DNA of 64,000 nt from CAVXNB01 sp963763085 (GCA_963763085.1 CAVXNB010000001.1:1178001-1242000); one strand, 5' to 3'. Positions 18,998 through 30,711 are shown, counted from the stretch's first letter. Notes: generated by a model not told the origin, from the letters alone. Made by a program: numbers and translations.

Positions 18998-19894
18998 TCA
19001 GACTCCCCGCGAGAGGGAGACTTCGCGCCGGCCGAACATGAGGACGAGCAAGGCGATCGCGGCGAGCACGAAGGGCGTCATGTCCGCGTAGTTCGACAAC
19101 GACTGGATCGGGACCAGCATCGACTCGACGACGCCGACCACCATCGCCGCCACAAAGGTCACGGTGATGGAGCGGAGCCGTCCGATGAGCGTTGCCGCCA
19201 GAGACGAGATGACGAGGAAGGTGAGGGTCGTGGCGTCGAGCGCCACGAGGTCGGCGAGCAACAACCCGGCCACGCCCGAGAGGACGCCGCAACCCAGCCA
19301 GGCAGCGGCCTCCACCCGGCGCACCGGCACACCCAGCATGGCCGTGATCTCACGGTCACTCGCCACGGCCCGCATCGCCGTCCCGAGCTTGGTGAAACGG
19401 AGAAACACGCCGGTGATGATGGTGATCAGGACCCCGAGTGCGAGGGCGATCACCTGCGTCCAGTCGATTTGAACCTGCCCGACCATGAACGTGTGGCTGT
19501 CGGTTGGAAGCGTGATCGACCGAGCGGCACCTCCGCTCGAGGTCCAGAGCAGGTCCATCGCTCCGAGCAGGATCAGTGCAAGCCCGAGCGTTGCCGACGC
19601 CTTCACGAGCGGGTCGCGGGCGGAAAGCGCCGGGCCGAACACGAGTCCGTAGATGAGCGTCAGCACCGCTGCGAATGCAACGCACGCCGCGTAGGCGAGC
19701 CACTCGTTGACCTTCGTGCTGTTGAGGATCTGCCAAGCGATCAGGGCGCCCATGGCGCCGGTCGCCCCGAACGCCAGATTCAACACGCCAGTCGAGCGGA
19801 AGAGGACGATCATGCCGACGCCCGAGAGGGCATATACCCCCCCGAGCGCCAGCCCTACGACAAGGAACGGCTGAAGATCCTGCCAGCTTGGCAT
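18998..19894 (-). CDS. livH: Branched-chain amino acid-type ABC permease LivH
   Basis: 298 residues, intact, eight or so hydrophobic helices. GGVYALSGVGMIVLFRSTGV, NLAFGATGAMGA and SDREITAMLGVPVRRVEAAA are the standard LivH signatures. First permease gene of the import operon, 38 bases after the binding-protein gene. Confidence 0.9.
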   Translation of the reverse strand: MPSWQDLQPFLVVGLALGGVYALSGVGMIVLFRSTGVLNLAFGATGAMGALIAWQILNSTKVNEWLAYAACVAFAAVLTLIYGLVFGPALSARDPLVKASATLGLALILLGAMDLLWTSSGGAARSITLPTDSHTFMVGQVQIDWTQVIALALGVLITIITGVFLRFTKLGTAMRAVASDREITAMLGVPVRRVEAAAWLGCGVLSGVAGLLLADLVALDATTLTFLVISSLAATLIGRLRSITVTFVAAMVVGVVESMLVPIQSLSNYADMTPFVLAAIALLVLMFGRREVSLSRGV

Positions 19895-19932
19895 CGCCCT
19901 CCCTCGCTCGCCTGCGTGTCCCTACTGCGACA

Positions 19933-21270
19933 CTATGCGCCGCCTTGTCCCAAGGGCGCCGTGCCAGCTTGCTTCCGGTACTTGGCGATCAGCGGGTCGA
20001 GCCCCGAGATCAACGTGCAGCTCCCGGAGACCGTCATCTGCCCGTTGTGCGGGGTAACGGTCCAGTCGCCGTTGTTCGGAATGTGACTCGAGTAATGGCC
20101 ATAGGTCCAGGCCTGGCAGAGCATCCCGCGTCTTGAAGTTCTTCACAGACTCGAATGCGTGATTGACACTGTGGACCGTGTACGCGCCCTTGATCGTCAG
20201 AAGAGCGTGGACTGCGATCTCTGCCTCGGTGAATCCCATCTGGCTGAAGCTGCCGACGCCGCCCGAGACCGCCGAGCCGTACTGCTTCAGGATCGCCCTG
20301 TACAGCCTCATGGTCTTGGTGTTGATGGCGTCCGGCGGGGCAAGCTCTGCGTTGACGAAGAGCTTGTGATTCCAGGCGGACCCGAGTGACGTGGAGAGGA
20401 AGTCCGTGTTGCAAGGCGTCGAGCAGCCCCACGACTTCACGCGGTTCTCGTACGCCCAGCTTCTGCGCGGCCTGGAGGATCACGAGTGCCTCAGGCGGCG
20501 TGAAGTTGAGCACCACAGCGCCGTTCGAACCGGCGTCCTCGACCTCCTTGATCGCAACCGAGTCGCCGTCCGAGATCGGCACGTTCTCCGTCAGCTGAAC
20601 CAACGGAATGTGGTCGTGCTTGCAGATCGCCACGATCCCGGCCACGTTGTATCCGGTGCCAGGGACGTTCGACTGGTCGAACACGATCTTCTTGGCGCCA
20701 TGCGCGATCGCGTACTGGACCGCACCGTCGGAGCTGAATCGTGGTCCCATATTGACAGCCGCGCTGTTGCTGCTCCCGTAGCACTCGGACGCGATCCCTG
20801 AATCGATGATGAAGAATCCGTGCGACTTCCAGTACGCGCTGTCGACGTCACACTCGATGATGCTCGTGTTTCCGACGATGCCGACCACGTGATCGGTCTG
20901 CACCAGCTGCTTGGCCTCTGCCGCGATCTGCGCCGGGTTCGTCTGCTCGGTCTCGACGATCAACTGGATCTTATGGCCCTTGATCCCGCCGTTATTGTTG
21001 ACACAGTTGAAGTAAGCCCGTGCCATATACGGGATATCGGTGAAACTGGTTCCCGGCTGATTTGTGGCGATCGCACCGAGCTTGATCGGCGAGCCGGTTG
21101 CCTTCACGCCCGGCTTAGTCCCACACGCTGAGGTGCTCGTCTTGGGTGTTCGAGCCGCCGCGTCTGTGAGGTCTGGAGCCGGGGTTCGCCCAAGCACCGA
21201 GCATTAAGCAGACGACGACCGCGGCGAGCATAGTGATTACGCGCCAAAAGGTGCGATGACCGGTTCTCAT
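19933..21270 (-). CDS. LivK-type periplasmic/lipoprotein substrate-binding protein, three frameshifts
   Basis: Type I periplasmic binding protein: KLGAIATNQPGTSFTDIP, FNCVNNNGGIKGHKI, VVGIVGNTSIIECDVDSAYW and NAAIVVLN-like folding blocks are present. A signal peptide at the start (ITMLAAVVVCLMLGA) is read in a different frame from the mature protein. Shifts lie at about 21190-21200, 20440-20450 and 20120-20135. ATG 21270 follows AGGAGGGGG. The corrected end is TAG 19933-19935. It defines the specificity of the Liv-type importer; an aromatic acid is the likely ligand from context only. Confidence 0.8.
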
Positions 21271-21413
21271 GTTCCCCCTCCTATACATGCCGGACGGACG
21301 GCCGGCAACAGCAATGACCCGCCGTTGCGAGGAAGATTAACAGCGTCGATGTGAGATCGCAATGGGCCGAGCGGGCTCGTCGGCGTCTGCGGCGGAGGGC
21401 TTATACGGGGGCT

Positions 21414-23400
21414 TTATTCGTGACTGCGGGCCATCTCCCGGCTGGCGGCAAAGGTGACGTAGGGCTCGAGCGAGCGGGGATCGGCGAGGGCGTCGACGCT
21501 CGCGACGTCCGCCGGCGCGGCACCCTGCAGGATGCGCTTCACCGGCACCTCCAGCTTCTTGCCGGTCAGCGTGTGCGGGATCGCGGGCACGGCGACAATC
21601 GTGTCGGGCACGTGGCGCGGGGACAATTCCTCACGGAACTGTTTCGCAAGCCGTTGGCGGAGAGCGTCGTCGAGAACCGCGTCGCCAGCAGGGACGACGA
21701 ACAGCACCAGCTCGCCTGGGCCGCCCTCGGGGTCCTCGAGGTGCACCACGAGGGCGTCGGCAATCTCGTCGAGGTTGGAGAGCACCTCGTAGAACTCCCC
21801 CGTCCCCATCCGCACACCCCCACGATTAAGCGTGGCGTCAGATCGGCCGGTCACCACCGCGCTGCCGCGGGAACTGAAGCGGACCCAGTCTCCCTGTCGC
21901 CAGACCCCCGGGTAGTGTCCGAAGTAAGCAGACCGGTAACCGGCTCCCGTCTTCGTCGCCCCAAAGACCCACCGGCATCGACGGAAGCGGCGCGGTGATG
22001 ACAAGCTCGCCGAGCTCGTCGACAACGGGCCGTCCGGCAGGATCGTAGGCATAGGCCGCGACACCCAGGCAGCGTCCTGACATCTCCCCTGCCCACACCG
22101 GTAGGAGGGGGTTGCCCTGGACGATGCCCGAGCACAGGTCCGTTCCGCCGCTACCCACGTTGAGTCGGCACGTGGGACCCAGCTCCTCGCAGGCGTATAT
22201 GAAGCCATCGAGCGGGAGCGGAGATCCGGCACAGGCGAGCTGTCGGAGCTGCAGCTCGAATTCCCGCCCCGGCCGCAGACCCGCCCGCCGGCAGGCCAGC
22301 AGGTAGCCGGGGCTCACACCGAAGAACGTGGCCCCGGTCTCCTCGACGAGCTGCCACTGCCGGCGCAGGTCGGGGTAAACCGGATTGCCGTCGACCAGCA
22401 CCAGGGACGTGCCTCGCAGCAGCGCGGACACGAGGGCGTTCCACATCATCCAGGCAGTGGTCGTGAACCACATCATCCGGTCGCCCGGTCGGAGGTCCCA
22501 GCTGAGGCCGTGGTTCTTGAGATGCTCCACCAGGATGCCGCCGTGCCCGTGCACGATCGCCTTGGGCAGACCCGTGGTGCCCGACGAGTACAAGATGAAA
22601 AGGGGGTGGTCGAACGGCACTGCCTCGAGGTCGAGCGGCGCGTCTTCAGCGACGAGGTCCTCCCAGGCGACTGTTCCTTCCATGCGGGCGCCCAGGTAGG
22701 GAACGTGCACGAGATGGCGAACCGACGGGAGCCCTGCGCGGATCTCTGCGACCTGGGTGCGCCGGTCGACCTCCCGGTCTCCGTAGCGGTAGCCGTCAAC
22801 GGCCAGCAGCACGGTGGGCGAGATCTGTGCAAACCGATCGAGGACGCTGCGCGGGCCGAACTCGGGCGCACAGCTCGACCAGATCGCGCCGAGGCTCGCC
22901 GTGGCCAGGAACGCGACCACGGTCTCGGGGATGTTCGGCAGGTAGCCCACCACCCGGTCGCCGCGGCGCACACCGAGTCGCTGCAAGCCGGCGCGCGCCC
23001 GGGCCACCATCTCACGGAGCTCCCCGAGGGTCACGGTGCGCGGTGCCCGCGTCTGTGAGTAGGCGAGGAGTGCGATGTCGTGGTCATGGGCGTCGCTGTC
23101 GCCGATGCCGAGGGCGTGCCGGACATAGTTCAGCTGTGCGCCGGCGAACCACTGCGCGCCCGGCATGACCGGCTCTTCGTTCAGAACGCGCTCGTAGGGC
23201 GTGTCTGCTCTGATGGCGAAGTAGTCCCAGAGAGATCCCCAGAACCCGACCTGATCGGACACCGACCAATCCCACAGCTCGTCGTAGGCACTGAACGAAT
23301 GCCCGTGAGCTTCCAGCCACCTCAGGTAACGGGCGAGCTCAGATGTGGTCAGGTTCTCGGTCGTCGGCTCCTGCAGCAAGTCACCGGGCTCGGCGCTCAT
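21414..23400 (-). CDS. Acetoacetyl-CoA synthetase family acyl-CoA ligase, one frameshift
   Basis: ANL-superfamily ligase of about 660 residues, the size of AacS. An N-terminal acetyl-CoA synthetase-like part (VGFWGSLWDYFAIRADTPYE) precedes YLPNIPETVVAFLATASLGA, the P-loop LFILYSSGTTGLPKAIVH and the C-terminal GRSDATLNRGGVRMGT with KKLEVPVKRI. A frame change at about 21940-21955 splits it between GDEDGS and YRSAYFGHYPGVW. It may activate a side-chain acid or acetoacetate; the family name is firm, the substrate is not. Confidence 0.83.
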
Positions 23401-23436
23401 CGCGGCCTCTCGTCATCGGCCACGACCCTGCTCCGT

Positions 23437-24549
23437 TCAGTCGTAGAGGATCACGCCGCGAATATTCTTCCCGTCCCGCAGGTCCTGGTAACCCTGGTTG
23501 ACGTCCTCGAGCTTGTAGGTCCGGGTGACCAACTCATCGAGCTTGAGCTGGCCCTCCTGGTAGAGGCCGAGAAGCTTGGGGATGTCGGAGCGGGGATTGG
23601 CCGAACCGAAGATCGAGCCACGCACCTGCTTCTGGAACAGCGTCAGCAAGTGCAGGTTGAGCTTGACGTCCATCTGCTCCATCGGAGCGATGGCCGTCAC
23701 GACCGCCCATCCGTTCTTGGACAAGACGTCCATCATCGGGGCGATCAGGTCCCCGGTGGCCGTACCGACCGTCAGGATCGCCTTGTCGGCCATCTGGCCC
23801 CACGTGAGCTCGGACACGAGTGCCGCCGCGGCAACGAGGTCGGGCGCGGTGTGGGTTGCGCCGAACAGCATTGCCGTATCGCGCTTGAACTCCACGGGGT
23901 CCACCGCAACGATGCGCTTCGCACCTGCCAACTTCGCTCCCTGTACGGCGTTGATCCCGACGCCGCCAACTCCGACCACCACCACCGTCTCGCCGGGTTG
24001 CACCTCGGCGGCGTAGACCGCCGAACCCCAGCCCGTCGTGACCCCGCAGCCGACCAAGGCGGCCACATGGAGCGGGATGGAGTCGTCGATCTTGACGACC
24101 GACGACTCGTGGACCACCGTCACCGGGCAGAAGGTCCCGAGCAGGCACATGGTCCCGAGCCCCCGGCCCTTCGAGGAGAAGCGGTGGACCCCGTCTGCGA
24201 TGGGTACCCCGGCCAACAAATGCATGCCGAGGTCGCAGAGGTTCTGGTGTCCGGTCGAGCACCACCGGCAGCGCCCACACGCGGGGAGGAAGCTCAGCAC
24301 CACATGGTCGCCAGGCACGACGCTCGTCACCCCAGGTCCGACGGACTCCACCACGCCGGCACCTTCGTGGCCACCCACCACCGGCAGCGTGACCGGGATG
24401 TCGCCGGTGACGAGATGCTCGTCGGAATGACACAGCCCCGAGGCAGCCAGCCTGACCATGACCTCACCGGCCACGGGATCGGCGAGGTCCACCTCCTCCA
24501 CGCTCCATGGATCGCCCAGGTTCCAGAGCACAGCCGCTTGCGTTTTCAC
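23437..24549 (-). CDS. NDMA-dependent (mycofactocin-type) alcohol dehydrogenase
   Basis: Zinc medium-chain dehydrogenase, about 370 residues, intact. Catalytic zinc ASGLCHSDEH and GGHEGAGVV; structural zinc CGRCRWCSTGHQNLC; cofactor motif VVGVGGVG. The sequence fits the NDMA-dependent group, which keeps its nicotinamide bound and usually needs mycofactocin as electron carrier, a trait typical of actinobacteria. GTG 24549 (MKTQAAVLWNLG) was preferred to ATG 24567 because GGAGGGG lies between them. Confidence 0.85.
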   Translation of the reverse strand: MKTQAAVLWNLGDPWSVEEVDLADPVAGEVMVRLAASGLCHSDEHLVTGDIPVTLPVVGGHEGAGVVESVGPGVTSVVPGDHVVLSFLPACGRCRWCSTGHQNLCDLGMHLLAGVPIADGVHRFSSKGRGLGTMCLLGTFCPVTVVHESSVVKIDDSIPLHVAALVGCGVTTGWGSAVYAAEVQPGETVVVVGVGGVGINAVQGAKLAGAKRIVAVDPVEFKRDTAMLFGATHTAPDLVAAAALVSELTWGQMADKAILTVGTATGDLIAPMMDVLSKNGWAVVTAIAPMEQMDVKLNLHLLTLFQKQVRGSIFGSANPRSDIPKLLGLYQEGQLKLDELVTRTYKLEDVNQGYQDLRDGKNIRGVILYD

Positions 24550-24854
24550 GGCCCCTCCATTCGTCACGCTTTCTCAGGGACGAGCACGGTGCCACGCCGC
24601 CCACACGGTCCCGAAGCACGCTGCTGATCGCCGTCGATCGCGAAACATACCAGGGCTCGCCGCACGTAAGCCGCGCGAACTCCGCCACCAGGTCCGTGGC
24701 GAGCAGCCCGCCCGCTTCCCCCAGGCCGAGCACCGCCACCTGCAGTTGCACCGCGAAACGATATCCGGTGGCTACATGGCCTTGGCTCTTAGACTTGCTC
24801 CTGCCAGACGGTGAACATGGGGGGGATCGTCGACTTGCACACGGTGGGACGGGC

Positions 24855-25878
24855 GTGAAGGCGGCCCTACTGCGCGAGTACCACCGTCCGCTCGAGTTCG
24901 TCGACGTCCCGATCCCCGAGCCAAGCGGGCCGGCCGACGTGCTCGTGCGTCTCGGCGGCGCTGGAGTCTGCGCCACCGACCTGCACTCGATCGACGGCCT
25001 CATGGAGGCAGCCGGTGTCGCGCTGCCGTGTGTGCTCGGCCACGAGAATGCCGGATGGGTGGAGGCGGTTGGCGACGGGGTGTCGACCGTTCACACCGGC
25101 GATGCGGTAGTCGTCTATCCCGCCCACAGCTGCGGGCTGTGTCTGGCCTGCCGGCGCGGAAACGACATGTTTTGTTCGCGCTGGCGCGGTCACCGGCCTT
25201 TCGCGCGACGGGGGGTTCGCCGAGTACGTGCTCACGACGGAGCGGTCGATCGTCAAGCTCGCCGCGGGTCTCGACCCCGCTGACGTCGCGCCCCATGCGG
25301 ACGCCGGCCTGACCGCCTATCACGCAGTACGCCGCGTCGCTCACCTTGCTCGTCCTGGCACGACATCGGTCGTGATCGGTATCGGTGGCGTGGGTCATAT
25401 CGCCTTGCAGCTGTTGGGTTTACTCGGCTCGAGCACGGTCGTCGCGGTCGACACCGACGAGCGGCGACGCCGGCTCGCCTCGGACCTCGGAGCTGGGCTC
25501 GTGGTCGATTCCCCGGGAGCCGTCGAAGCCGTTCGTGAGGTAACCGACGGCCGCGGCGCGGATCTCGTGTTCGATTTCGTCGGTTCGGACGCGAGTCGCA
25601 CCACCTCGATGGAAGCTCTGGCCCGCGGGGGCACCTTCTCGGTGGTCGGCTATGGGGGGATGCTGTGCGCCGACTCCACTTCGCTCGTGGCCAACGAGCA
25701 CACAGTGATGGCGAACCTCGTGGGCACGTGGCCCGATCTTTTCGAGCTGCTCGAGCTTCACGCCGCCGGAGCGATCGTGCTGCGCACCGAGCGCTACGGC
25801 CTCGACGAGGTCAACGAGGTCCTCGGACGGTTGCGCGCCGGCGAGGTCGTGGGCCGCGCGGTCCTCGTGCCCGGCTGA
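24855..25878 (+). CDS. Zinc-binding alcohol dehydrogenase, one frameshift
   Basis: The only plus-strand gene inside the aromatic island. The first half has GAGVCATDLHSIDGL, LGHENAGWVE and the zinc cluster CGLCLACRRGNDMFC. The second half has VIGIGGVGHIALQLLG and ends VGRAVLVPG. A surplus base at about 25170-25195 separates them; in the correct frame the junction reads VTGLSRDGGFAEYVL. GTG 24855 is the family-like start (MKAALLREYHRPLEF). Divergent from the NDMA-dependent dehydrogenase and convergent with the CoxL-like gene. The 24550-24854 gap holds no other recognisable gene. Confidence 0.8.
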
Positions 25879-25950
25879 CCCAGGAATCGCGGGCGCCCGA
25901 CCGCGAGCGGGACCCGGTGGTCTGCGGCGGACCGGCCTTGTGCCTCCGGG

Positions 25951-28252
25951 TTACAGTGCTTCGACCGCTGGATTGCCGCCTTGCGCCGCGGCGATCGCTC
26001 GCCACACGCGTTCCGGCGTGGTCGGCATATCGACGTGACGCACTCCGAGATGCGAGAGCGCGTCGACCACGGCATTCTGTACCGCTGGTGTCGACCCGAT
26101 CGTGCCGGACTCGCCGATCCCCTTCGCTCCGAGCTGGTTGACCGGGGTCGGGGTCTCCATCGAGAAGGTCTCGAAGCTGGGCAGCTCGGCGGCGCTGATG
26201 AACGTGTAGTCCGCCAGCGTGCTTGTGAGCGGGTTGCCGTTGGCGTCGTAGCTGAACTCCTCGAGCAGCGCCTGGGCCACCCCTTGGGCCAGGCCCCCGT
26301 GAACCTGGCCCTCTGCGAGCAGCGGGTTCACGATCCGCCCGGCGTCGTCGACTGCCACGAGGCGCCGAAGCACCACCTTGCCTGTGTCGGTGTCCACCTC
26401 CACCACGGCCAGGTGGGCACCGAACGGGAAGGTGGGACCCGAGGGGACGAAGTCGACCTCGGCTGCGAGCGGCGAGCCGTTCCGCGCAGCCGACTCGGCC
26501 AGCTCGCTCCAGCCGAGGTGGGGCGACGGTGAGCCCGCCACGTGCAGCCCTCCTCCCGCCTCGCTCACCACGATGTCGGCGGGATCGGCCTCCAACAGGT
26601 CGGAGGCGAGCTGCTTCGCCAGATCGAGGACCTCGGACGCCGCCTGCCTCGCGGCGACACCTGCTGTCTGCAGCGAGCGCGAGGCGTAGGTCCCGAGTCC
26701 TCGCGCCACGAGGTCGGTGTCTGAGTGGACGACCTCCACGTCCTCGAGACGCAGCCCAAGCGTCTCCGCAACGAGCATCGACCAAGCGGTGGCGTGCCCC
26801 TGCCCATGGGACGAGGTGCCGGTCTTCACCAGCGCGGTGCCGTCCGGGCGGATCTCCACCGAGGAGAATTCGCCGCCGGGAAGGCCGTTGGTGACCTCGA
26901 CGTAGACGGCGAGCCCGAGCCCTAGCTGCACCGGCTCGTTCGACAGCCGCCGGGGTCGCCTGTTCGGCTCGCAGCTCGTCGTAGCCGGCGGCCGCAAGGA
27001 GCATCTCGAGCGCCTTCCCGTAGTCGCCGATGTCGTAGACAGTGCCCGTGGGGGTCGTGAAAGGGAAGGGGGCGGTGCCCATGACCAGGTTGCGCCGCCG
27101 CACCTCGGCGGGGTCCATCGAAGATCTCCGCCGCGAACAGGTCCAGGGCCCGCTCGATGGCTGCCGCGGCTTCCGGGTCGACCCGCACCTCGATAGGCCA
27201 CGATCGGGGTGGTGTTGGTGACGACCGACACGGCGTTGCACTCCGACCTTCCTCGATGTCGTACGTGCCGGTGAGCATCGTCCTCGTGAACATCGGAAGA
27301 AACGTCCCGAGTGCCGAGTACGCGCCGGCGTCCTGGATGATCTCGAGCCGGTAGGCGAGCTGACGGGTACCGTCGCAGCCCCGCCGATCGTGATCTGTTG
27401 GACTTGAGCGCGCCCGTGGCCGAGGCTCACCATGCTCTCGGAGCGGGTCTCGGTCCATCGCACCGGGCGCCTCCAGGCGGCAGCGCCATCCACACCACGA
27501 GCAGCTCCTCGGGATAGAGCTGAATATCTTCGAGCCGAAGCCGCCACCCACGTCGGGAGCGATCACACGAATCTTCTCCGGCTCGATCTCGAGCACCTTC
27601 GCGAGCAGCTCTCGCGCTGCGAACGGGTTCTGGCTCGATACCCAGAAGGTGAGGCGCCCGTCCTCCTCGACGCGGGCGGCGGCGCGCGGACCTCCAGCGG
27701 GCAGGGGGCGAGGCGCTGGTTGACTGCCCGCTGGCTCACCACCACCTCGCAGGCGTCGAACAGCGCTTCGTCGCGGCCGAACGACAGCTCCAGCGCGACG
27801 TTGGTGCCGGCCGCCTCGAATAACAGCGTCTCCGAGGCGGCCGACTCCTCGGGGTCCACCACGACCGGCAACGGCTCGTACTCCACCTCGACGAGATCAG
27901 CCCCGTCGCGTGCTTGGGCCTTGGTCTCCGCCACTACCGCAGCGACCGCTTCGCCCACGAACCTGACCACGCCGTCGGCCAGCAACGGGCGCGCCATCGC
28001 CGGGTTCAGCATCGGCAGCTCCATGGGAAGCGGTGGCAACTGGAGGTCCGATGCGGTGAACACGCCGAGAACTCCCGGCGCTCCGAGGGTGGCGGCGGTG
28101 TCGATCCGTGCGATCCGGGCGTGGGCCTCCGGCGAGCGCACGTAAGTCACCCACGCAGCGCCCGGGATCTCAAGGTCGTCAACGTAGGACCCGCCCACTG
28201 TCAGGAACTTGGGGTCCTCTTTGCGCAAGACGCGGTTGCCGAGGATGCTCAC
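25951..28252 (-). CDS. CoxL-like molybdenum hydroxylase large subunit (form II motif), many frameshifts
   Basis: Xanthine-dehydrogenase/CO-dehydrogenase family molybdopterin subunit of normal length (about 765 codons). Recognisable in order: VRKEDPKFLTGG-like start, PDVGGGFGSK, PIVAYRGAGRP, GTSSHGQGHATAWS and NQLGAKGIGESGTIGSTPAV. The AYRGAGR loop marks the form II group, not the AYxCSFR loop of true CO dehydrogenases, so the substrate is probably an aldehyde or heterocycle. No FAD (CoxM) or iron-sulfur (CoxS) gene is beside it. At least six frame changes lie between about 26935 and 27690; this is the most damaged gene in the window and could be a genuine pseudogene. Confidence 0.72.
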
Positions 28253-28341
28253 GAGTCGCCCCTTCTGTCGGTAGTCGCGGACAGGCTAATCAGTCGCCCT
28301 CGCCTCAGCCCGTTGTTCCCGACGGCCGGCCGGAGGAACGT

Positions 28342-29246
28342 TTAGCCAGATCGGGCGTCGTCGGCAGGCAACAGCCCGAAGAGGCGTGCTGCGTTCTCCT
28401 TCAGGATCAGCGGTCGGACCTCGTCCTTGATGGGGAGCTGCTCGAAGTCGGCCATCCAGCGGTCGGGGGTGATGACCGGAAAATCCGAGCCGAAGAGGAC
28501 CTTATGGCGAAGAAGGGTGTTCGCATACTGGATCAAGTTGGCCGGAAAGTACTTCGGAGACCAGCCCGATAGGTCGATGTAGACGCTCGGTTTGTGCAGG
28601 GCGACCGAGAGGGCTTCGTCCTGCCAGGGGAAGGACGGGTGCGCGAGGATGATCGTCAGCTCGGGGAAATCGACGGCCACATCGTCGAGGGCCATGGGGT
28701 TGGCGTACTTGGTTCGTACCCCACGTCCACCGGGCTCGCCGGCGCCCACCCCTGTCTGCCCGGTGTGGAACAACGCCGGCAGCCCCGCCTCAGCGATGGC
28801 CTCGTAGAGGGGATAGAAGGTCCGATCGTTCGGCCAGAAGGCCTGCAGGCTCGGGTGAAACTTGAACCCCCGGACGAGCCCCGTCCCCACGAGTCGCCTC
28901 AGCTCCACGATTGCGGCCTTGCCCAAATGGGGATCGAGCGAGACGAAGGGTATGACGACGTCAGGATGCTCGGCCGCCAGTTCAAGCACTTCATCGTTGC
29001 CCACGGGAGGCGGCGTGCCGGTGGCGGTCGTGGCATCCAAGGTGAAGGTGACGCAGATCATCCGCCGCTCCCGGTAGTAGGCGGCGATGTCGTGCACGGT
29101 GAGCAACGTCGGTTCGGTCTTGAAGTAGGCGTAGAAGGCCTTTTGGTGTTCGTCGACCTCCGGCGCCTTCTCCGCGGCGTCGACCGGTGGACGTGAGTGT
29201 GCACATCGATGGCTACCACCGAATCCAGATCGATTGCCTTTGACAC
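28342..29246 (-). CDS. Amidohydrolase-2 family metal-dependent hydrolase/decarboxylase, one frameshift
   Basis: The N-terminal HxH motif is in VVAIDVHTHVHRS. FKFHPSLQAFWPND, HTGQTGVGAGEPGG, IILAHPSFPWQDEAL and LFGSDFPVI follow, typical of ACMS decarboxylase-like TIM barrels. One base change at about 29180-29190 splits the first 20 residues from the rest; the corrected junction reads AAEKAPEVDEHQKAFYAYF. GTG 29246 follows GGGGGA. A role in decarboxylating or hydrolysing an aromatic intermediate is inferred from its place between ligM and the lig operon. Confidence 0.75.
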
Positions 29247-29315
29247 GGTTTGGTCCCCCGATGAGTCGCGCTTCAGGCCAACCGTATCCACCCGAGCGCT
29301 TGTGATCTCCCTGAG

Positions 29316-30711
29316 TCAGACAGCCGCGGCTTTGGTGCGCCAGCCCTCAGCGTACGACGTGCGAGGGACTTCCGAGTAGGGGCAGGGGCTGACGATAGCG
29401 CGGATCTCCGTCTGCACATGCGGCTCGACGACCGGCTTCGACGATCCGCCGCCCTCCTCGCCCCACACCAGCGTCAGCTCGGTGCCGATCTCGACGTCGA
29501 CGTCCACCATTGCCAGCGAGAGCATCGATCGCTCGTTGTAGCTGTAGCCGGAGAACGTGGAGACGACGACCTTGTCGCCTCGCAGCACCTTGTCGTACGG
29601 CCACGTCGAGTAGTTCGACAAGGGCAGGTCGATGTACTTGGCCATATCGCCTTTATCGAACATCGTGCCGATGGCGCGGGCGACGTCCTCGCCGTTCCAA
29701 GCCAGCGTGACCTTCTTGCGGTCCGGCTCTGTCGGCCATCCGCTCGAGCGCTTCCCGTCCGGTGAAGTCGTGGTCGAACTTGACAAAGGGCCAGTAGCCG
29801 AGCTCATGCGGTGTCAGGTAGTAGTCGGCGATGTCGTCGGAGTAGAAGCTCCCACCGAGAGAGCCGGTGGCTTCGTAGCCGTTCGCCGGCAGCCACTCGC
29901 GGTAGGCCTTCATCTTCTCGCCGGTGAAGACCGCGGGCAGCGGGCAAGGTATCCAGCCCGACTCGAGCGTGTTGGTGGCGTACACCCGCGAGCCGACCTG
30001 GCGGAGACCGAAGTCCCGACCGGCCTCGACGATAGCGGCCCGCACCTCCTCCGCCTCTTCCCAGGGACCGAAAAGTTCGAGCCCTGGCGCGCCCGACATG
30101 CCGTGATGAAGCGCGCGGACCTTTCGGCCCGCGATGGTGAGCTCGCCCATGTTGAAGAACTTGATGTCCGGCAGCGGACCCGCCGTCGCCCTCTCCATGC
30201 ACCTGCGTGCCGTTGGGCCCTGAACCTGAAACCGGTAGAGCTTGCGGCGCCCGGTCGGGTTGACGGCGGTGCGCTCGTCTCGCTCGAGTCTCACGTCGTA
30301 GTCGCCGGTCTCCGCGTGGTACTGGACCCAGTTGTGAGCGGACGGCGCGCCCACGAGGGAGACCTTGTTCTCGTCGAGGAAGAAGAGGATCCCGTCGCCG
30401 ATCACGTAGCCGTCTGGGTTGCAGGTCACGAACTGCTTGGCCTTGTCGACGGCGAAGTTCTTGAAGGTGTTGACACCGAGGTCGGAGAGCAACTTGATCG
30501 ACGTCGGGGCCTTCGATGTAGAGGTCGGTCATGTGGTGGGACTGGTTGAAGAGGACGCAGGTCTCCCTCCAGGCGACCTGCTCGTCCCGCCAGTTCGTGA
30601 ACTCGGCGGGAACCGTCGGGATAAACGTACGGTCCGATTTGCGAGTTGCGCGCCAGCTCGACCGGGCTTGCCGACGGCCTGCAGCAGTTCCTCCAGGCTC
30701 TGGTAGCTCAT
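29316..30711 (-). CDS. LigM/DesA-type tetrahydrofolate-dependent vanillate/syringate O-demethylase, several frameshifts
   Basis: A GcvT-fold enzyme that moves the methyl of an aromatic methoxy group to tetrahydrofolate. The corrected N-terminus reads LARNSQIGPYVYPTVPAEF and CVLFNQSHHMTDLYIEGPD; then LLSDLGVNTFKNFAVDKAKQ, RKLYRFQVQGPTARR, GYEATGSLGGSFYSDDI and a C-terminal beta-barrel ending with VPRTSYAEGWRTKA. Surplus C bases at about 30675 and 30640, a shift at about 30500 and one at about 29740 break the frame. ATG 30711 follows GAGGAC. It would feed protocatechuate (from vanillate) or 3-O-methylgallate (from syringate) into the 4,5-cleavage operon. Confidence 0.83.
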
